DNA from: an uncultured Thermoanaerobaculia bacterium
GTDB lineage: Bacteria > Acidobacteriota > Thermoanaerobaculia > Multivoradales > Multivoraceae
Reading direction: 5' to 3'
Assembly: GCA_951813015.1 (NCBI GenBank)
Contig: CATOTG010000007.1
Location: 124,001-188,000 of the forward strand
DNA: 64,000 nucleotides
Shown here: piece after piece, positions 26,208-36,600 of the stretch
Numbering within the stretch: the first letter of the stretch is position 1
Layout: each line of letters opens with the position of its first letter
The notes under the pieces: model-generated
The model's database searches: none
Told to the model about the DNA's origin: nothing
The model's input: the letters and a program-made list of their open reading frames with translations, nothing else
Made by a program: the position numbers and the translations under genes

Positions 26208-27485
26208 CTACCGGTCGGACACGTCGTAGGCCAGGAGTTCGTCCCAGTTGCGGATGTAGAGGACGCCGTTGCTGACCGCCGGATGGGCCCAGCTCGGCCA
26301 TCCGCGGTTGTCCAGGTCGAAACGGCCGCGTTCGACGTAGCCATCGGGGGTCGCCTCCGCCAGACCGACAACGTGCTTCTCCCCCAGGAGAAACAGCTTG
26401 CCATCCGCGACAGTGAGCGAGGCCGTTCCGACGCTGCGGTCCCTCCACACCGTTTCGCCGGTCTCGAAGTCCACGCAGGCAAGGCCTTTGGCGAAGAACC
26501 CGTAGAGATGTCCCTGGTGGAGCACGACGCCGCCGTGGAGGTTCCGGAGACGCGGCTGGAACCAGACCTGTCCGGTGCTCACCTTGTCGCCGACCGCCCG
26601 CACCCGGAGCGCGCCGCCGCCGGCGCCATAGGCGGAGGTGTAGAAGACGCGGCCATCCGCATGAATTGGTGTCGCCGCGTTGGCGGTGCGGTTGGCCGGC
26701 TCACGGTAACGCCAGAGCAGTTCGCCGTCGCTGGCCCGAACGCCCACGCCGGCCCGCGCGGTGAAGCCGACGATCGCACGCAGCGGTTCGCCGTCGTTTC
26801 TGAAATCGACGGCGATCAGCGAAGAGTAGGCGGCACGGTCGGTCAGGCCGATGCTGGTCCACACCGTGGCGCCCGTCGCCCGGTCGAGCGCGGCGATCGC
26901 ACCGCCGTCGCCTCCCGGCATCACGATCACCCGATCACCGTCGATCAGAGGCGACTCGCTGATTCCCCAGGCGATGTTCTTCTGGCCGAAGTCCCGAAGA
27001 ATGTTCCGCTGCCACGCCACTTCGCCGTCCGAGAGACGAACGCGCGCCAGTTCCCCCAGGCCCGTCAGCGCATAGAGCGAGTCGCCGGCAACCGTCGGCG
27101 TGCCGCGCGGACCGTTGCCCCGGCGCTGCCGTAGCCGCGGACCCAGCTCGCGTTCCCAGCGGACGCTGCCGTCCGACGCGTCGAGGGCGAACACCAGGCT
27201 TCGCCCTCCGCGGGTTCCCTGGACGTAGAGCGAGCCGTCGACCACCGACACGGCGCCGTAGCCCTCGCCCAGACCGTCGATGCGCCAGAGCAGCGGCGGG
27301 CCGCTGGCGGGCCAGTGGTCCGCCAGCCCGGTCTCCCTCGAGACGCCGTCCCGCCCGGGCCCCCGCCACTGCGGCCAGTCCTCCGCGGCGGCCGGAGGAG
27401 ACGCCGTGGGAGCAAGCAGGATCAGACCTGCCGCCAGCAGGAGGTACCGTTGAACGCCGGTCCACACTGGGCGTAGCTGCGTCAC
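26208..27485 (-). CDS. PQQ-binding-like beta-propeller secreted protein
   Basis: About 425 residues. Start is GTG 27485 or, 6 codons on, GTG 27467, followed by a Sec signal (YLLLAAGLILLAPTASPPAA). The body opens EDWPQWRGPGRDGVSRETGL, the standard start of outer-membrane PQQ-like propellers, and repeats blades such as GTPTVAGDSLYALTGLGELA and ASLTVADGKLFLLGEKHV. No quinoprotein dehydrogenase active-site residues are obvious. Role unknown, likely surface scaffold or enzyme. About 75 bases of upstream DNA (27468-27544) are shared with the truncated copy. Confidence 0.85.
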   Translation of the reverse strand: MTQLRPVWTGVQRYLLLAAGLILLAPTASPPAAAEDWPQWRGPGRDGVSRETGLADHWPASGPPLLWRIDGLGEGYGAVSVVDGSLYVQGTRGGRSLVFALDASDGSVRWERELGPRLRQRRGNGPRGTPTVAGDSLYALTGLGELARVRLSDGEVAWQRNILRDFGQKNIAWGISESPLIDGDRVIVMPGGDGGAIAALDRATGATVWTSIGLTDRAAYSSLIAVDFRNDGEPLRAIVGFTARAGVGVRASDGELLWRYREPANRTANAATPIHADGRVFYTSAYGAGGGALRVRAVGDKVSTGQVWFQPRLRNLHGGVVLHQGHLYGFFAKGLACVDFETGETVWRDRSVGTASLTVADGKLFLLGEKHVVGLAEATPDGYVERGRFDLDNRGWPSWAHPAVSNGVLYIRNWDELLAYDVSDR

Positions 27486-27615
27486 TGCACGAACACTCTG
27501 CTCCAAATGACCTTCGCGGTCAACTGCGACCCGATTCTCCGGTAGGGAGCACGCCCCGGCGTTCCCGTTCCTGCAGGATCGCGTTCCAGCGCTTCCGGAC
27601 CGTGAGGTGAGAGGG

Positions 27616-28935
27616 TCAGGCCGCCACGGGGCTCTGCTTCCGCGGCGACCGCAGGAAGAAGGCGACGACCGATCCGGCCAGCGTGACCGCGGCGACGGCC
27701 AGGAACGGGACGGCATAGGTGCCTTGGGAGTCGAAGGCCCACCCAGTGAGCGCGGGCACCGTGGCCCCGAATCCGGCGCCGACGGCAAAACGCACCCCGG
27801 TCGTCGTGGCGAACGCGCGGCGGCCGAAGAACCGGGCGAAGGTGGCAGCTTGGCAAATGTAGGCCATGCCGAAACCTAGGCCCAGCAGGATCAGCGCGAC
27901 GCGCGCCTCGGATGTGCTGTCGACGAACAGCAACAGGGCCATTCCGGCCCCCTCCAGCGCCAGGGCGATGCCGAGCAGACGCGGAGGCGAGATCTTGTCG
28001 CCCAACGCACCGCTAGCACGCCCGAAACTGCTAACCAGGACCATCGTCCCGAGGAGAGCAGCGGCCTCGCCGCGCTCGAACCCTACGTCCTGGAGGTGCA
28101 GTCGGCCATGGTTGGCGAGCACGCCCCAAGGGACGGCGTATCCGAGGCCGCACAGCACCATCAACGCGAACTGCGGTGTCCGCACCGCCTCCTTGGCCAC
28201 CCAATACTCAAGAGTCTCGACGCCGGTTCGAGCTACTGCCTTGAGTTGGTCCAGCGAACGGGCGCCGTCCCGCAACTGGCCCATCGACTCCGGCGTGTTA
28301 CGGAGGGCGAGGAAAGACAGAATGCCCAGAGCCGCACAGAGCGCCCCAACCGCCTCCCAGCCATCCCGCCAAGTCCCGCCCCGATCCAGGATTACGTTGT
28401 TGAAGTAGAAAATGGCCGGCGCCATGACGGCAGCCGCGATGAGTAGGAACGCCAGGGCGCTCGCGCGCCAGCGCAGGAACCAGTTCGCCGCCAGCGTCTG
28501 GGTCGGCAGCACCGTGGAGAACGTGTGCGTGAGGCCTGCGAAGACCCCGAAGTAAAGCAGCACGTCCCAGCGGTCCTGAGCCCTGCTGAGCAGGTAGTAC
28601 GCACCGGACACCGCCAAGAAGCCCGCGGTAAACACCGGGCGGGGACCGAAACGGGTCAGGCAAACGCCAATCAGCGGCGCCACGGCGCCGCCGCAGAACG
28701 ACCAGATACCGAAAGCCCAACCACTGTCGGCCCGGGTCATCTCCAGGTCCTCCAGCATCTCCGGCAGGAAGAAGCCCCAGCTGTAGAAAGGCGCCGCGCC
28801 TAGGCCGTAGATGACCCAGGCGGCGGGAAGCATCCGCCAGCCGTAGAAGCTCCAGTTGATCCGCGACGACCTGCCGTCGCCTCCGCCGGTATCGGGGCCG
28901 GATCCGCTTCCGGTGTCCCCGATTCCGGCCCTCAC
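27616..28935 (-). CDS. Major facilitator superfamily transporter
   Basis: 439 residues with about 12 hydrophobic segments, for example AWVIYGLGAAPFYSWGFFLP, SGAYYLLSRA and VALILLGLGFGMAYICQA. The loop CLTRFGPRPVFTAGF after helix 2 is the MFS signature place. GTG 28935 start. The type resembles oxalate/formate-antiporter-like or monocarboxylate MFS carriers. Substrate unknown. It follows the GST gene by 21 bases on the same strand. Confidence 0.88.
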   Translation of the reverse strand: MRAGIGDTGSGSGPDTGGGDGRSSRINWSFYGWRMLPAAWVIYGLGAAPFYSWGFFLPEMLEDLEMTRADSGWAFGIWSFCGGAVAPLIGVCLTRFGPRPVFTAGFLAVSGAYYLLSRAQDRWDVLLYFGVFAGLTHTFSTVLPTQTLAANWFLRWRASALAFLLIAAAVMAPAIFYFNNVILDRGGTWRDGWEAVGALCAALGILSFLALRNTPESMGQLRDGARSLDQLKAVARTGVETLEYWVAKEAVRTPQFALMVLCGLGYAVPWGVLANHGRLHLQDVGFERGEAAALLGTMVLVSSFGRASGALGDKISPPRLLGIALALEGAGMALLLFVDSTSEARVALILLGLGFGMAYICQAATFARFFGRRAFATTTGVRFAVGAGFGATVPALTGWAFDSQGTYAVPFLAVAAVTLAGSVVAFFLRSPRKQSPVAA

Positions 28936-28956
28936 TTGTCCCGTCCTGCCGCCGGC

Positions 28957-30006
28957 CTAGGGGCCGGGCGCTCCGCCGACGAAGAGGAGCTCGCAACCGG
29001 TGCCGTCAAGCAACCGGTCGACCACCGCCCTGTCCGCGACCGACAACTCCCCGTACCGCTCGCGCAACCACATCAGGCACTTTCCCTGGTAGGGGAACGG
29101 CTTCTGCACCCAGGGCCGACCGTCGATCTCGCACTCGACGCGTTCAGCGCCAGCCATCAGCGCCTTCGCGTTCGCGAGCAGGAACGGTGTGTAGACGCGG
29201 CCGACTTCGCCCAGGAGCGCCCGGAGGGTGGCGGGCAGCTCGCGGTCGACCCAGTCGTCCTCGGTCGGTTCGAGGCCCGACAGGTCCTCGACCCGGTCGA
29301 CCCACGCATAGACGCGCGGCGCCACGTCGAGGGTCAATGCCATCGGTGTCGGGTCAAAGGCCGCGAGCTGGGTCAACTGGCCGAAAAACGCGAAGTCGGA
29401 GGCGCCGGGGCGGTTCCCCATCAGGAACGGCCGCGCCGTCAGGTGGTCCCGGAACAGCTCCAGGATGCGGCGGTAGCTCGCCTCGATGACCGGGAGCGTC
29501 GTCTCGTTCGATCCCACCACCCAGAGCCGGGAGATCTGGCGCTCGGAGACCGTCTTCGCGGCCCGCTGGAAGTCCTCTTCGGGACCTTCCACCCGCCGCC
29601 AGCGGGGCAGGATCTGGCCAGCCTTCTCGATGTCCGCCTCGTAGACCCACCGGTAGTGGAACATCGCCTTCGTCAGCCACTCGTCGCCGAAGTCCTCGAG
29701 CAGGTAGTCGACGAAGGCGGTCGCCGGATCAGACGGAATCACCGAGCGGCCCTCGAACTCCCCTTCGAAGCGCCGGATCAGCGGCGTGGAATCAACGACC
29801 GCCTCGAGTTCACCCTCGGCGTTCGGCAGATAGAAGGTCGGCAGGAGCCGCACCTTGGCTGCGGGCAGGTCCTCACGGCCGTCGGCGCCCGAGATCAGGA
29901 AGCGATACGGGATGCGCCGGTAGCGCAGCACCGCGCGCATCTTCCGCGTGTAGGGCGACCCGGGGGCGCCCATGAAGGTGAGAGGCTGCGGTGCTGGTTC
30001 GGACAT
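28957..30006 (-). CDS. Glutathione S-transferase-like protein
   Basis: 349 residues, longer than usual GSTs. N-terminal thioredoxin fold with GAPGSPYTRKMRAVLRYRRI and LLPTFYLPN, then DSTPLIRRFE (glutathione site). The helical domain holds GNRPGASDFAFFGQL. The C-terminal 80 residues (GRPWVQKPFPYQGKCLMWLR) are an extension. Likely acts on lipophilic or aromatic substrates; unknown. Forms an operon with the MFS gene. Confidence 0.85.
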   Translation of the reverse strand: MSEPAPQPLTFMGAPGSPYTRKMRAVLRYRRIPYRFLISGADGREDLPAAKVRLLPTFYLPNAEGELEAVVDSTPLIRRFEGEFEGRSVIPSDPATAFVDYLLEDFGDEWLTKAMFHYRWVYEADIEKAGQILPRWRRVEGPEEDFQRAAKTVSERQISRLWVVGSNETTLPVIEASYRRILELFRDHLTARPFLMGNRPGASDFAFFGQLTQLAAFDPTPMALTLDVAPRVYAWVDRVEDLSGLEPTEDDWVDRELPATLRALLGEVGRVYTPFLLANAKALMAGAERVECEIDGRPWVQKPFPYQGKCLMWLRERYGELSVADRAVVDRLLDGTGCELLFVGGAPGP

Positions 30007-30045
30007 CAGGAGCGACGATGGATCATACCGCTCCCCGGAACTCTC

Positions 30046-30564
30046 CTACGATTCGCTGTTCCAGAGTTCCCGGGCAACCAGCCAGCGACCGTCCGGCTCC
30101 CGCCGCATCAGGCGCATCCAGTTGCCCTGGATCTCCAGGGAAGCCGAACCGTCCTTCGGAACCGTGACCAGGGCAAAGGTGCCGCGAACCGAAGCGAGCT
30201 CGCCACTGAACTCGGTCTCTTCCACATGGACCTGCGCCTCGATGTCGGCGTTCTCGAAAGCTGCCGCCAGGTTCTGGCGAATAGCCTCTCTGCCTCGAAT
30301 CTCCGGCGCATCGGGAGGCATGCGTATGGCATCCGACGCATACAGCGCCGCCACCGCGTCCGCGTCACTGTTGTTGATCGCCACCATGAAGTCCGCAACC
30401 AGCGCATTGAGGGCCCGCTCGTCGCCGATGCTCGGTTCCACCGCGGCCGGATCCTCGGCAACCTCTTCCTCGACCGGCGGACAAGCGAGAACGAAGAGGC
30501 CGGCCAACAGGATCGCCAGGAAACGAAAATCCGGGCGCCAGCCCGACTGGGTCATGTTTCTCAT
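30046..30564 (-). CDS. SnoaL/DUF4440-like lipoprotein
   Basis: 172 residues. Lipoprotein signal (LAILLAGLFVLAC), then a NTF2-like fold: DERALNALVADFMVAINNSD, ADAVAALYASDAIRMPPD, REAIRQNLAAAF and RLMRREPDGRWLVAREL. The cone-shaped barrel often binds small ligands or serves as an enzyme. It follows a paralogue by 4 bases. Function unknown. Confidence 0.8.
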   Translation of the reverse strand: MRNMTQSGWRPDFRFLAILLAGLFVLACPPVEEEVAEDPAAVEPSIGDERALNALVADFMVAINNSDADAVAALYASDAIRMPPDAPEIRGREAIRQNLAAAFENADIEAQVHVEETEFSGELASVRGTFALVTVPKDGSASLEIQGNWMRLMRREPDGRWLVARELWNSES

Positions 30565-30568
30565 CTGC

Positions 30569-31171
30569 TCACTCCTCCTCCGGCATCTCCGGCGCTTCCG
30601 GCATCTCCGGCATCTCCGGCATCTCCGGCGCTTCCGGCATCTCCGGCATCTGACCGGGTGGGTGGTTGCGGTTCGAGATCTCGCGCGCAATCAACCAGGA
30701 TCCGTCCTCCTGGCGCCGCATCACGTCCATCCACTTTCCCACCTCCTGGTAGACCTCGGACGGGGCGTCCTTGGGCGAGACGCTCAGGGCGTAGGTGCCT
30801 AGAACGAACGCCAGATCGCCGCTGTACTCGCTCTCGTCGACGTGCAGTTGCATGTCCCAGTTGGTGTCCGCGTAGTCGGCGGCGGCGAAGAGACGGATCG
30901 CGTCGCGGCCGACCTTCGCCTTGCTGTTCGACTGCATCCGGATGGCGTCTTCGGTATACAGCACGGCCAAACCGTCCGCATCGCCCCGGTTCATCGCCTG
31001 CAGGTACTTGGCGGCGAGTTCGTTCAGGGCCTCGTTGTTCTCGGCCACCGGATCCACTTCCGGGACGGACGCCTCTTCTTCGGGCGGCGCCGCACAGCCC
31101 GCGGCGAGGATCAGTGCCGAGCAGAGCACGACGGTGGCACGGTTCATCCGGAGGATTTCTCTACAACCCAT
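30569..31171 (-). CDS. SnoaL/DUF4440-like lipoprotein with Pro-Glu-Met repeat tail
   Basis: 200 residues from ATG 31171, chosen because AGGAGGT lies 6 bases upstream. Lipoprotein signal (VVLCSALILAAGC), then an NTF2-like domain parallel to its neighbour (NRGDADGLAVLYTEDAIRMQ). The end is a repeat of Pro-Glu-Met/Ala-Pro-Glu-Met units (about 26 residues) coded by 9-base repeats at 30575-30655. The tail is not part of the fold; it may be a linker or a surface spacer. Tandem duplication of the two genes is clear. Confidence 0.82.
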   Translation of the reverse strand: MGCREILRMNRATVVLCSALILAAGCAAPPEEEASVPEVDPVAENNEALNELAAKYLQAMNRGDADGLAVLYTEDAIRMQSNSKAKVGRDAIRLFAAADYADTNWDMQLHVDESEYSGDLAFVLGTYALSVSPKDAPSEVYQEVGKWMDVMRRQEDGSWLIAREISNRNHPPGQMPEMPEAPEMPEMPEMPEAPEMPEEE

Positions 31172-31288
31172 TCCGGACCTCCTTTCCGCGGCAGAGCCGC
31201 AAAGTGTCGCTCGTTTGTCGGTTACCTCCATAAGGGTAGCACCCGGATTCCGGCAGGGTGCGCCGCGGCGCATAGTCTCCCTGCTGTC

Positions 31289-33508
31289 GTGACGCGTCCG
31301 CGTTCATCCTTGGCTGCCGTCATCGTTTCCGCCGCGGGTCTGGCCGCTCTGGCGCTGGGGACGGCGCCCTGGATCGCGGGAAGCGTGATGGTCGTCCAAC
31401 CCGACCTGGCCCGGCGCGCCCTCTTCGCCGCAGCTCTCGGCGGCATCGTCGCCATCGGGGCGGCGGCACTTGCAGGCCGGGCGCATCCGGCGGTGCGCGT
31501 CACGGCCTTGGGCCTCGGCCTTCTGGCCGCCTCCTCGAGTCCGGCCTTCGTCGCCCTCCTGGCTCGCCAGCCGCCGGCGGAACCGCGAGCAGCGGGTGGC
31601 GCCGCCCCGGCCGGATCGTCGGCAGCGACGGACAGGCTGCGAATCCTGCAGTTGAACGCGTACCACGGCTACCCGGACCGCGAAGGGGGTCTCGCGGGCC
31701 TGTCCGCAGGCGACCCGGCCGACGGGAGGCGCCGGATGAAGGCGATGCGGGAAGTCGTCCGCCGCCACTCCGGTGCACCCGCCGCCTCCGACCGTGTGGA
31801 GCGCGCGGACCGGCTGGCTTCAGCGATCAACCGCCTGCGACCCGACGTCGTCGTCCTGCAGGAAGCGTGGTGCACGGTCACCGAAGGCTGTCTCGTCGAC
31901 CAGCTGGCCGAGGACCTCGAACTGCACGCGGTCTACGCCCGGGCCAACGGGTCGCTGCGATGGCTCGGCTTCGAGGAGGGCGCGGCAATCCTCAGCCGCT
32001 ATCCCATCGCCGATCCGGAGACCTGGCGCCTGCAGCCCGACCGGGACCGTTTCGAGCGGAGGATCGCCCTGGCGGCACGGATCGGCCATCCGGCTCTGCC
32101 TTTCGAGGTGGTCGGCGTCCACGTTGCGAACGGCGACCCTGAACTCGCCGCCACCCAGTCCCGACACCTCCTGGAGCAGCTCCGGGACCGCGCCGAGCGA
32201 CCCGCACTGATCGCGTGCGACTTCAACCTCGACAGCGGCCACTCCGCCCTCAGCCGCTTCGGCGAGGCTGGCTACAGCGATGTCCTTCCGGGCGGAATCG
32301 ACCATGTGCTGTTCGACGCCAGGGCGTCCGGATGGTGGCCCCTGTGGAGTGAGCGGTGGCCTCAGTCGCAGGCCTCGGCCGCGATCTTCGACCATCCCGG
32401 CATCCTGGTCGAGTTCCAATTGCCCGTGCCTCCACCCAACGACGACTGGACCGGCGACTGGCAGGTCGTCCGGGCCGACCAGGCCGGACTCGACGGCGAA
32501 CGGCTGGAGCGGGCGGTCGAGGGCATCGGCGATCTCGAGGGCGTCCGGGCCGTGCTGGTCGCGCGCCACGACCGACTCGTCGCCGAGCGCTACTTCCGCG
32601 GCTACGCCGGCCGACGCCCCCACAACATGAAGTCGGCCTCGAAGAGTGTCCTCTCGGCGCTGGCGGGTCTCGCGGTCGACAACGGCGTCCTCGAACTTGA
32701 TCAGCCGATCGCCGAGCTTCTGCCCGAGGCCGCCGGTCTCGACGACCCCGGCAAGCAGAAGATCACCGTCCGCCACCTGCTGACGATGACCTCCGGTCTC
32801 GAGTCGACCAGCTTCGGCAACTACGGCTCGTGGGTGGCGTCCCGGAACTGGGTTCGGGCGGCGCTGGAGCGGCCACTTCAAGCGGCGCCGGGCGCCCGCT
32901 TCGCCTACAGCACCGGCGGCACACACCTGCTCTCCGCCACCCTCGCCCGTGCAGCCGGCCGGAGCACCCACGACTTCGCCCGCGAGCACCTGTTCGCCCC
33001 ACTGGGAATCCGGCACTCGGCATGGTCTCGCGACCGGCAGGGCATCCACGTCGGCGGCAACAATCTCTCCCTGCTGCCGCGCGACATGCTGAAGTTCGGC
33101 CAGCTCTACCTGAACCGCGGCCGCTGGGCGGGGGAACAACTCCTGCCCTGGCAGTGGGTCGATGAATCGACCCGACCCGGTCTGGCCGGCCCCCGTGGCC
33201 GTGGCCGGATCTACGGCGGTTACGGCTACCTGTGGTGGCTCAGAGGACCTCGGGAGCGGGGCGCCTACATCGCCAGCGGATACGGAGGCCAGTACATCTA
33301 CGTCTCTCCAGCCGAGGATCTGGTCGTTGTCATCATTTCGACCGAGGTGTCCAAGAGGCGCGGCTGGCGCGGCGAGTTGTTCGGAATGATCCGCAACGGC
33401 GTAGCCGGCAGCGTGATCGACCGCTACGCACGCCAGGAACAGTGCGCGGCAGAGACCGGGACCTTGGAAAACCGGCAGACCGGTTTCCCGCAGCTACCGC
33501 AGCCTTGA
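31289..33508 (+). CDS. Endonuclease/exonuclease/phosphatase - serine hydrolase fusion
   Basis: About 739 residues from GTG 31289. Residues 10-100 hold several hydrophobic helices. Residues 117-380 are an EEP domain (LRILQLNAYHGYPD, PDVVVLQEAW, ALIACDFNLDSGH, GIDHVLFDA). Residues 390-720 are a class C beta-lactamase-like serine hydrolase: SASKSVLSAL (SxxK), YSTGGTHLLSATLA and ASGYGGQYIYV. The two activities in one chain, membrane-tethered and facing outside, are unusual. The last 15 codons and the stop come from dispersed repeat A, so the native end may have been displaced. Confidence 0.8.
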   Translation: MTRPRSSLAAVIVSAAGLAALALGTAPWIAGSVMVVQPDLARRALFAAALGGIVAIGAAALAGRAHPAVRVTALGLGLLAASSSPAFVALLARQPPAEPRAAGGAAPAGSSAATDRLRILQLNAYHGYPDREGGLAGLSAGDPADGRRRMKAMREVVRRHSGAPAASDRVERADRLASAINRLRPDVVVLQEAWCTVTEGCLVDQLAEDLELHAVYARANGSLRWLGFEEGAAILSRYPIADPETWRLQPDRDRFERRIALAARIGHPALPFEVVGVHVANGDPELAATQSRHLLEQLRDRAERPALIACDFNLDSGHSALSRFGEAGYSDVLPGGIDHVLFDARASGWWPLWSERWPQSQASAAIFDHPGILVEFQLPVPPPNDDWTGDWQVVRADQAGLDGERLERAVEGIGDLEGVRAVLVARHDRLVAERYFRGYAGRRPHNMKSASKSVLSALAGLAVDNGVLELDQPIAELLPEAAGLDDPGKQKITVRHLLTMTSGLESTSFGNYGSWVASRNWVRAALERPLQAAPGARFAYSTGGTHLLSATLARAAGRSTHDFAREHLFAPLGIRHSAWSRDRQGIHVGGNNLSLLPRDMLKFGQLYLNRGRWAGEQLLPWQWVDESTRPGLAGPRGRGRIYGGYGYLWWLRGPRERGAYIASGYGGQYIYVSPAEDLVVVIISTEVSKRRGWRGELFGMIRNGVAGSVIDRYARQEQCAAETGTLENRQTGFPQLPQP

Positions 33509-33620
33509 CCGCTGCTCGCCTCTCGGACGGCCTCGGACAGGGACCGGAATCCACCCGGCCAAGGTACAGGTGCGCCGGCATTCGGCGCGAGGCGCCGGCT
33601 TCCGGACCTTCTGCCGCGCC
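33461..33620. repeat. Dispersed repeat A, copy 2
   Basis: Same order as copy 1: ACCTTGGAAAACCGGCAGAC, CAGCTACCGCAGCC, CTCGGACGGCCTCGGACAGG, GTACAGGTGCGCCGGC and a tail GGCGCGAGGCGCCGGC-TTCCGGACC. The first part is read as the C-terminus of the fusion hydrolase. Confidence 0.8.
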
Positions 33621-33663
33621 AGAGCGCCTGAGGGCCCTTGCCTTCCGGAACAACCCTCCGTTG

Positions 33664-33669
33664 TAGACT
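33664..33669 (+). promoter_or_regulatory. -10-like element TAGACT
   Basis: TTGTAGACT lies 14-20 bases before the ATG of the large cytochrome gene, with TTGCCT about 20 bases upstream. The 5' leader would be very short. Same string as at 18988. Confidence 0.4.
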
Positions 33670-33682
33670 GGCGGACGCTCCA

Positions 33683-36600
33683 ATGGACCTGAAGATGAGG
33701 ATTCCGCCCCGCTCCCGCGCGGCGATCCTGGCTGCCGTACTGCTCGGAGGCGGACCGGCGGCCGGGGCCCCGTTCACCTCGGAAGATCTCGTCACCCCGG
33801 AAGACCTCGAGTTCTTCGAGCAGAAGATCCGCCCGGTTCTGGTGGAGCATTGCTACACCTGCCACAACAGCACCGAGCTGGCCGAAAGCGGGCTGCGCCT
33901 GGACTACCGGGACGGCCTGCTCGAAGGCGGCATGCGCGGACCCGCCATCGAACCCGGCAAGCCGCGCTCCAGCCTGCTGCTGCGGGCGATGCGACACCCG
34001 AGTCTCGACTTCCGCATGCCGCTGGGCGGCGCCAGGCTGCCCGACGAGGTAGTCGCCGACTTCGAGCGCTGGATCGAGATCGGGGCGCCCGATCCGAGAA
34101 CCGAACCGCCGTCCGCCGCCGCGCTGAAGGAGGCGACGTCCTGGCAGACGACCCTCGAACAGCGCAAGCAGTGGTGGAGCCTGCAGCCGATCGCCGACCC
34201 CGAGCCGCCCGCAATCGCCGACCGGGCCTGGTCGACGAACGCGATCGACCGTTTCCTGGCCGCCGGACTTGCCGGGGCCGAGCTCGAACCCGCGCCGCTG
34301 GCCGAGCCCCGAACCGTCATGCGCCGGCTGTCCTACGTGCTGACCGGCCTGCCGCCGACGCCGGCCCAGGTCGACGAATTCGAACGCCGCGCCGCGCTCG
34401 ACCGGGACGCCGCGGTCGCGGAGGAGGTCGACCGGCTCCTGGCCGATCCGGCCTTCGGCGAGCGTTGGGCCCGGCACTGGATGGACTGGGTCCGCTACGC
34501 CGAGACGCACGGCAGCGAAGGCGACCCGCCGGTCCCCTACGCTTGGCGTTACCGCGACTACCTGATCCGGGCGCTGAACTCCGACGTACCGATCGACCAG
34601 TTGATCCGCGAACACCTGGCGGGCGATCTGCTCGCGGCGCCGCGGATAAACGCCGAACTCGGGATCAACGAGTCGGCAATCGGCATCGCCCAGTACCGCT
34701 TCGTACTGCACGGTTTCGGCCCCACCGATGCCCTGGACGAGCAGGTGCGCTTCACCGAGAACCAGATCGACGTCGTCTCCAAGGCGTTCCTGGGGATGAC
34801 CGTCGCCTGCGCGCGCTGCCACGACCACAAGTTCGACGCGATCAGCCAGACGGACTTCTACGCCCTCTACGGCACGATGGTGAACGGTCGTCCGGGGGTC
34901 CGGACGATCGACACCGAAGAGCGCCGAAACGCCTACCGCGACGAGCTGTCCGAACTCAAGAACGAGTTGCGGCAGGTCCTGGCCGACGCCTGGATCCTTG
35001 CCGCGGCCGACGTTCCCGCAGGCTTGCAGCGACCGGACGGCCCATTGGCCGCGGCACTCACGGGCGGCCAGTCCCCCTACGATCCGCTCTACGCGTGGGT
35101 CCGAACCCGCGGCATCCGGGGCCGCGGAGCCTTCGCGAAGCAGTGGAAGGCCCTGGCCGACGCCTACGCCGAGAGCAGACGGAAGCTCGAAGCCCGGAGG
35201 CAGGCGCCGACAGTCCAGCGCTGGGATCTCAGCCGAACCGAAGACGTCGAAGAGTGGTACCGGCACGGCAACGGCCTGCCCGAAGCGCGGCCGCAGGGCG
35301 CCGGGAGCTACGAAGTCGCTCGGGCCGGTGACTCGATCGTCGCCGACATCCTGCCGGCCGGCGTCTACACGCACGCGCTGACCAACCGGCACAACGGCGC
35401 CTTTTCGTCGCCGCGCTTCTTCATCGGGGCCAGGCAGAAACTGGCGGTGCGCATCGCCGGCCGCGGCGGCGCGGTCGCGCGCTACGTGGTTCAGAACTAC
35501 CCTCAGCTCGGCGAGGTCTATCCGATCGAGACCCTGTCGGACGGCGAGTGGCGCTGGCAGCACTGGGACCTCGACTACTGGGACGGCGACCACGCCTACA
35601 TCGAACTCGTGACGGCCGCCGATCACCCGATGACCGGCGAAAGCTCCGGCGGGCGGTCGGACCGCTCGTGGTTCGGGATCACCGAGGCGGTCGTGCTCGA
35701 CGAAGCCGGCGAACTCCCGCGGGACGAGCCCGCCGAGTTCACCGCGCCCCTGTTCGAGATCGAGGGCGCCCCCGGAGACCGCGAAGAGCTCGCGGCGCGC
35801 TACGGCGAAGCGCTTCGCGAAGCCGCCGAGGCATGGCGCGACGGCTCGATGACCGATGCCCAGGCCCGGTTTCTCGCCAGCTTCGTGCGCCGCGGCCTGC
35901 TCCCGAACGACGTGGAGAACGTGCCGAAGGCCCGTCCGATCGCCCTTGCGATCCGGGAACTCGAGGAGCGGATTCCAGCGCCCACCCGCTCTCCCGCGGT
36001 GCTCGCCGGCCCCCGTTTCGATCAGCCGCTGATGGAGCGGGGCAACCACCGGCAGCTCGGCGAACCCGTGCCCCAGCGGTTCCTCGAAGCGATCGACCCC
36101 GAGCCCTACGCCGACTCGGTCCACCCGCGGCTGGCCCTGGCCGAGAGCGTCCTCGACCCTGGCAACCCGCTGACCGCCCGCGTGATCGCGAACCGTCTCT
36201 GGGGGCACGCCTTCGGCCGCGGCATCGTCGCCACGCCGGACAACTTCGGGCAGATGGGCGAGCTGCCGTCGAACGCCGCCCTGCTCGATCATCTGGCGAC
36301 CGCCCTGAAGGCCGATGGCTGGTCCCTGAAGACGTTCGTGCGGCGCCTCGCTCTGACCCGGGCCTTCCAGCTCGAGTCGACGCCTTCACCAGCCGCTCGT
36401 GAACGGGATCCGCAGAACCGCCTGCTCTCCCACGCCCATCTGCGACGCCTGGAGGCCGAGGCGGTGCGGGACGCCATGCTGGTTGCTGCCGGCGACCTGG
36501 AGCCGGTCGACACGGCCGAGACCCGCCCAGTCCCCGGCTGGTCGAACCGGCGCAGCGTCTACGTCCAGGTCATCCGGAACCAGCCGGACCCGATGCTCCA

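Noticed and set aside
33494..36292. 932-codon minus-strand ORF
   Set aside because: Opposite the DUF1549/DUF1553 gene, whose motifs are clear. Composition is typical of an antisense shadow.
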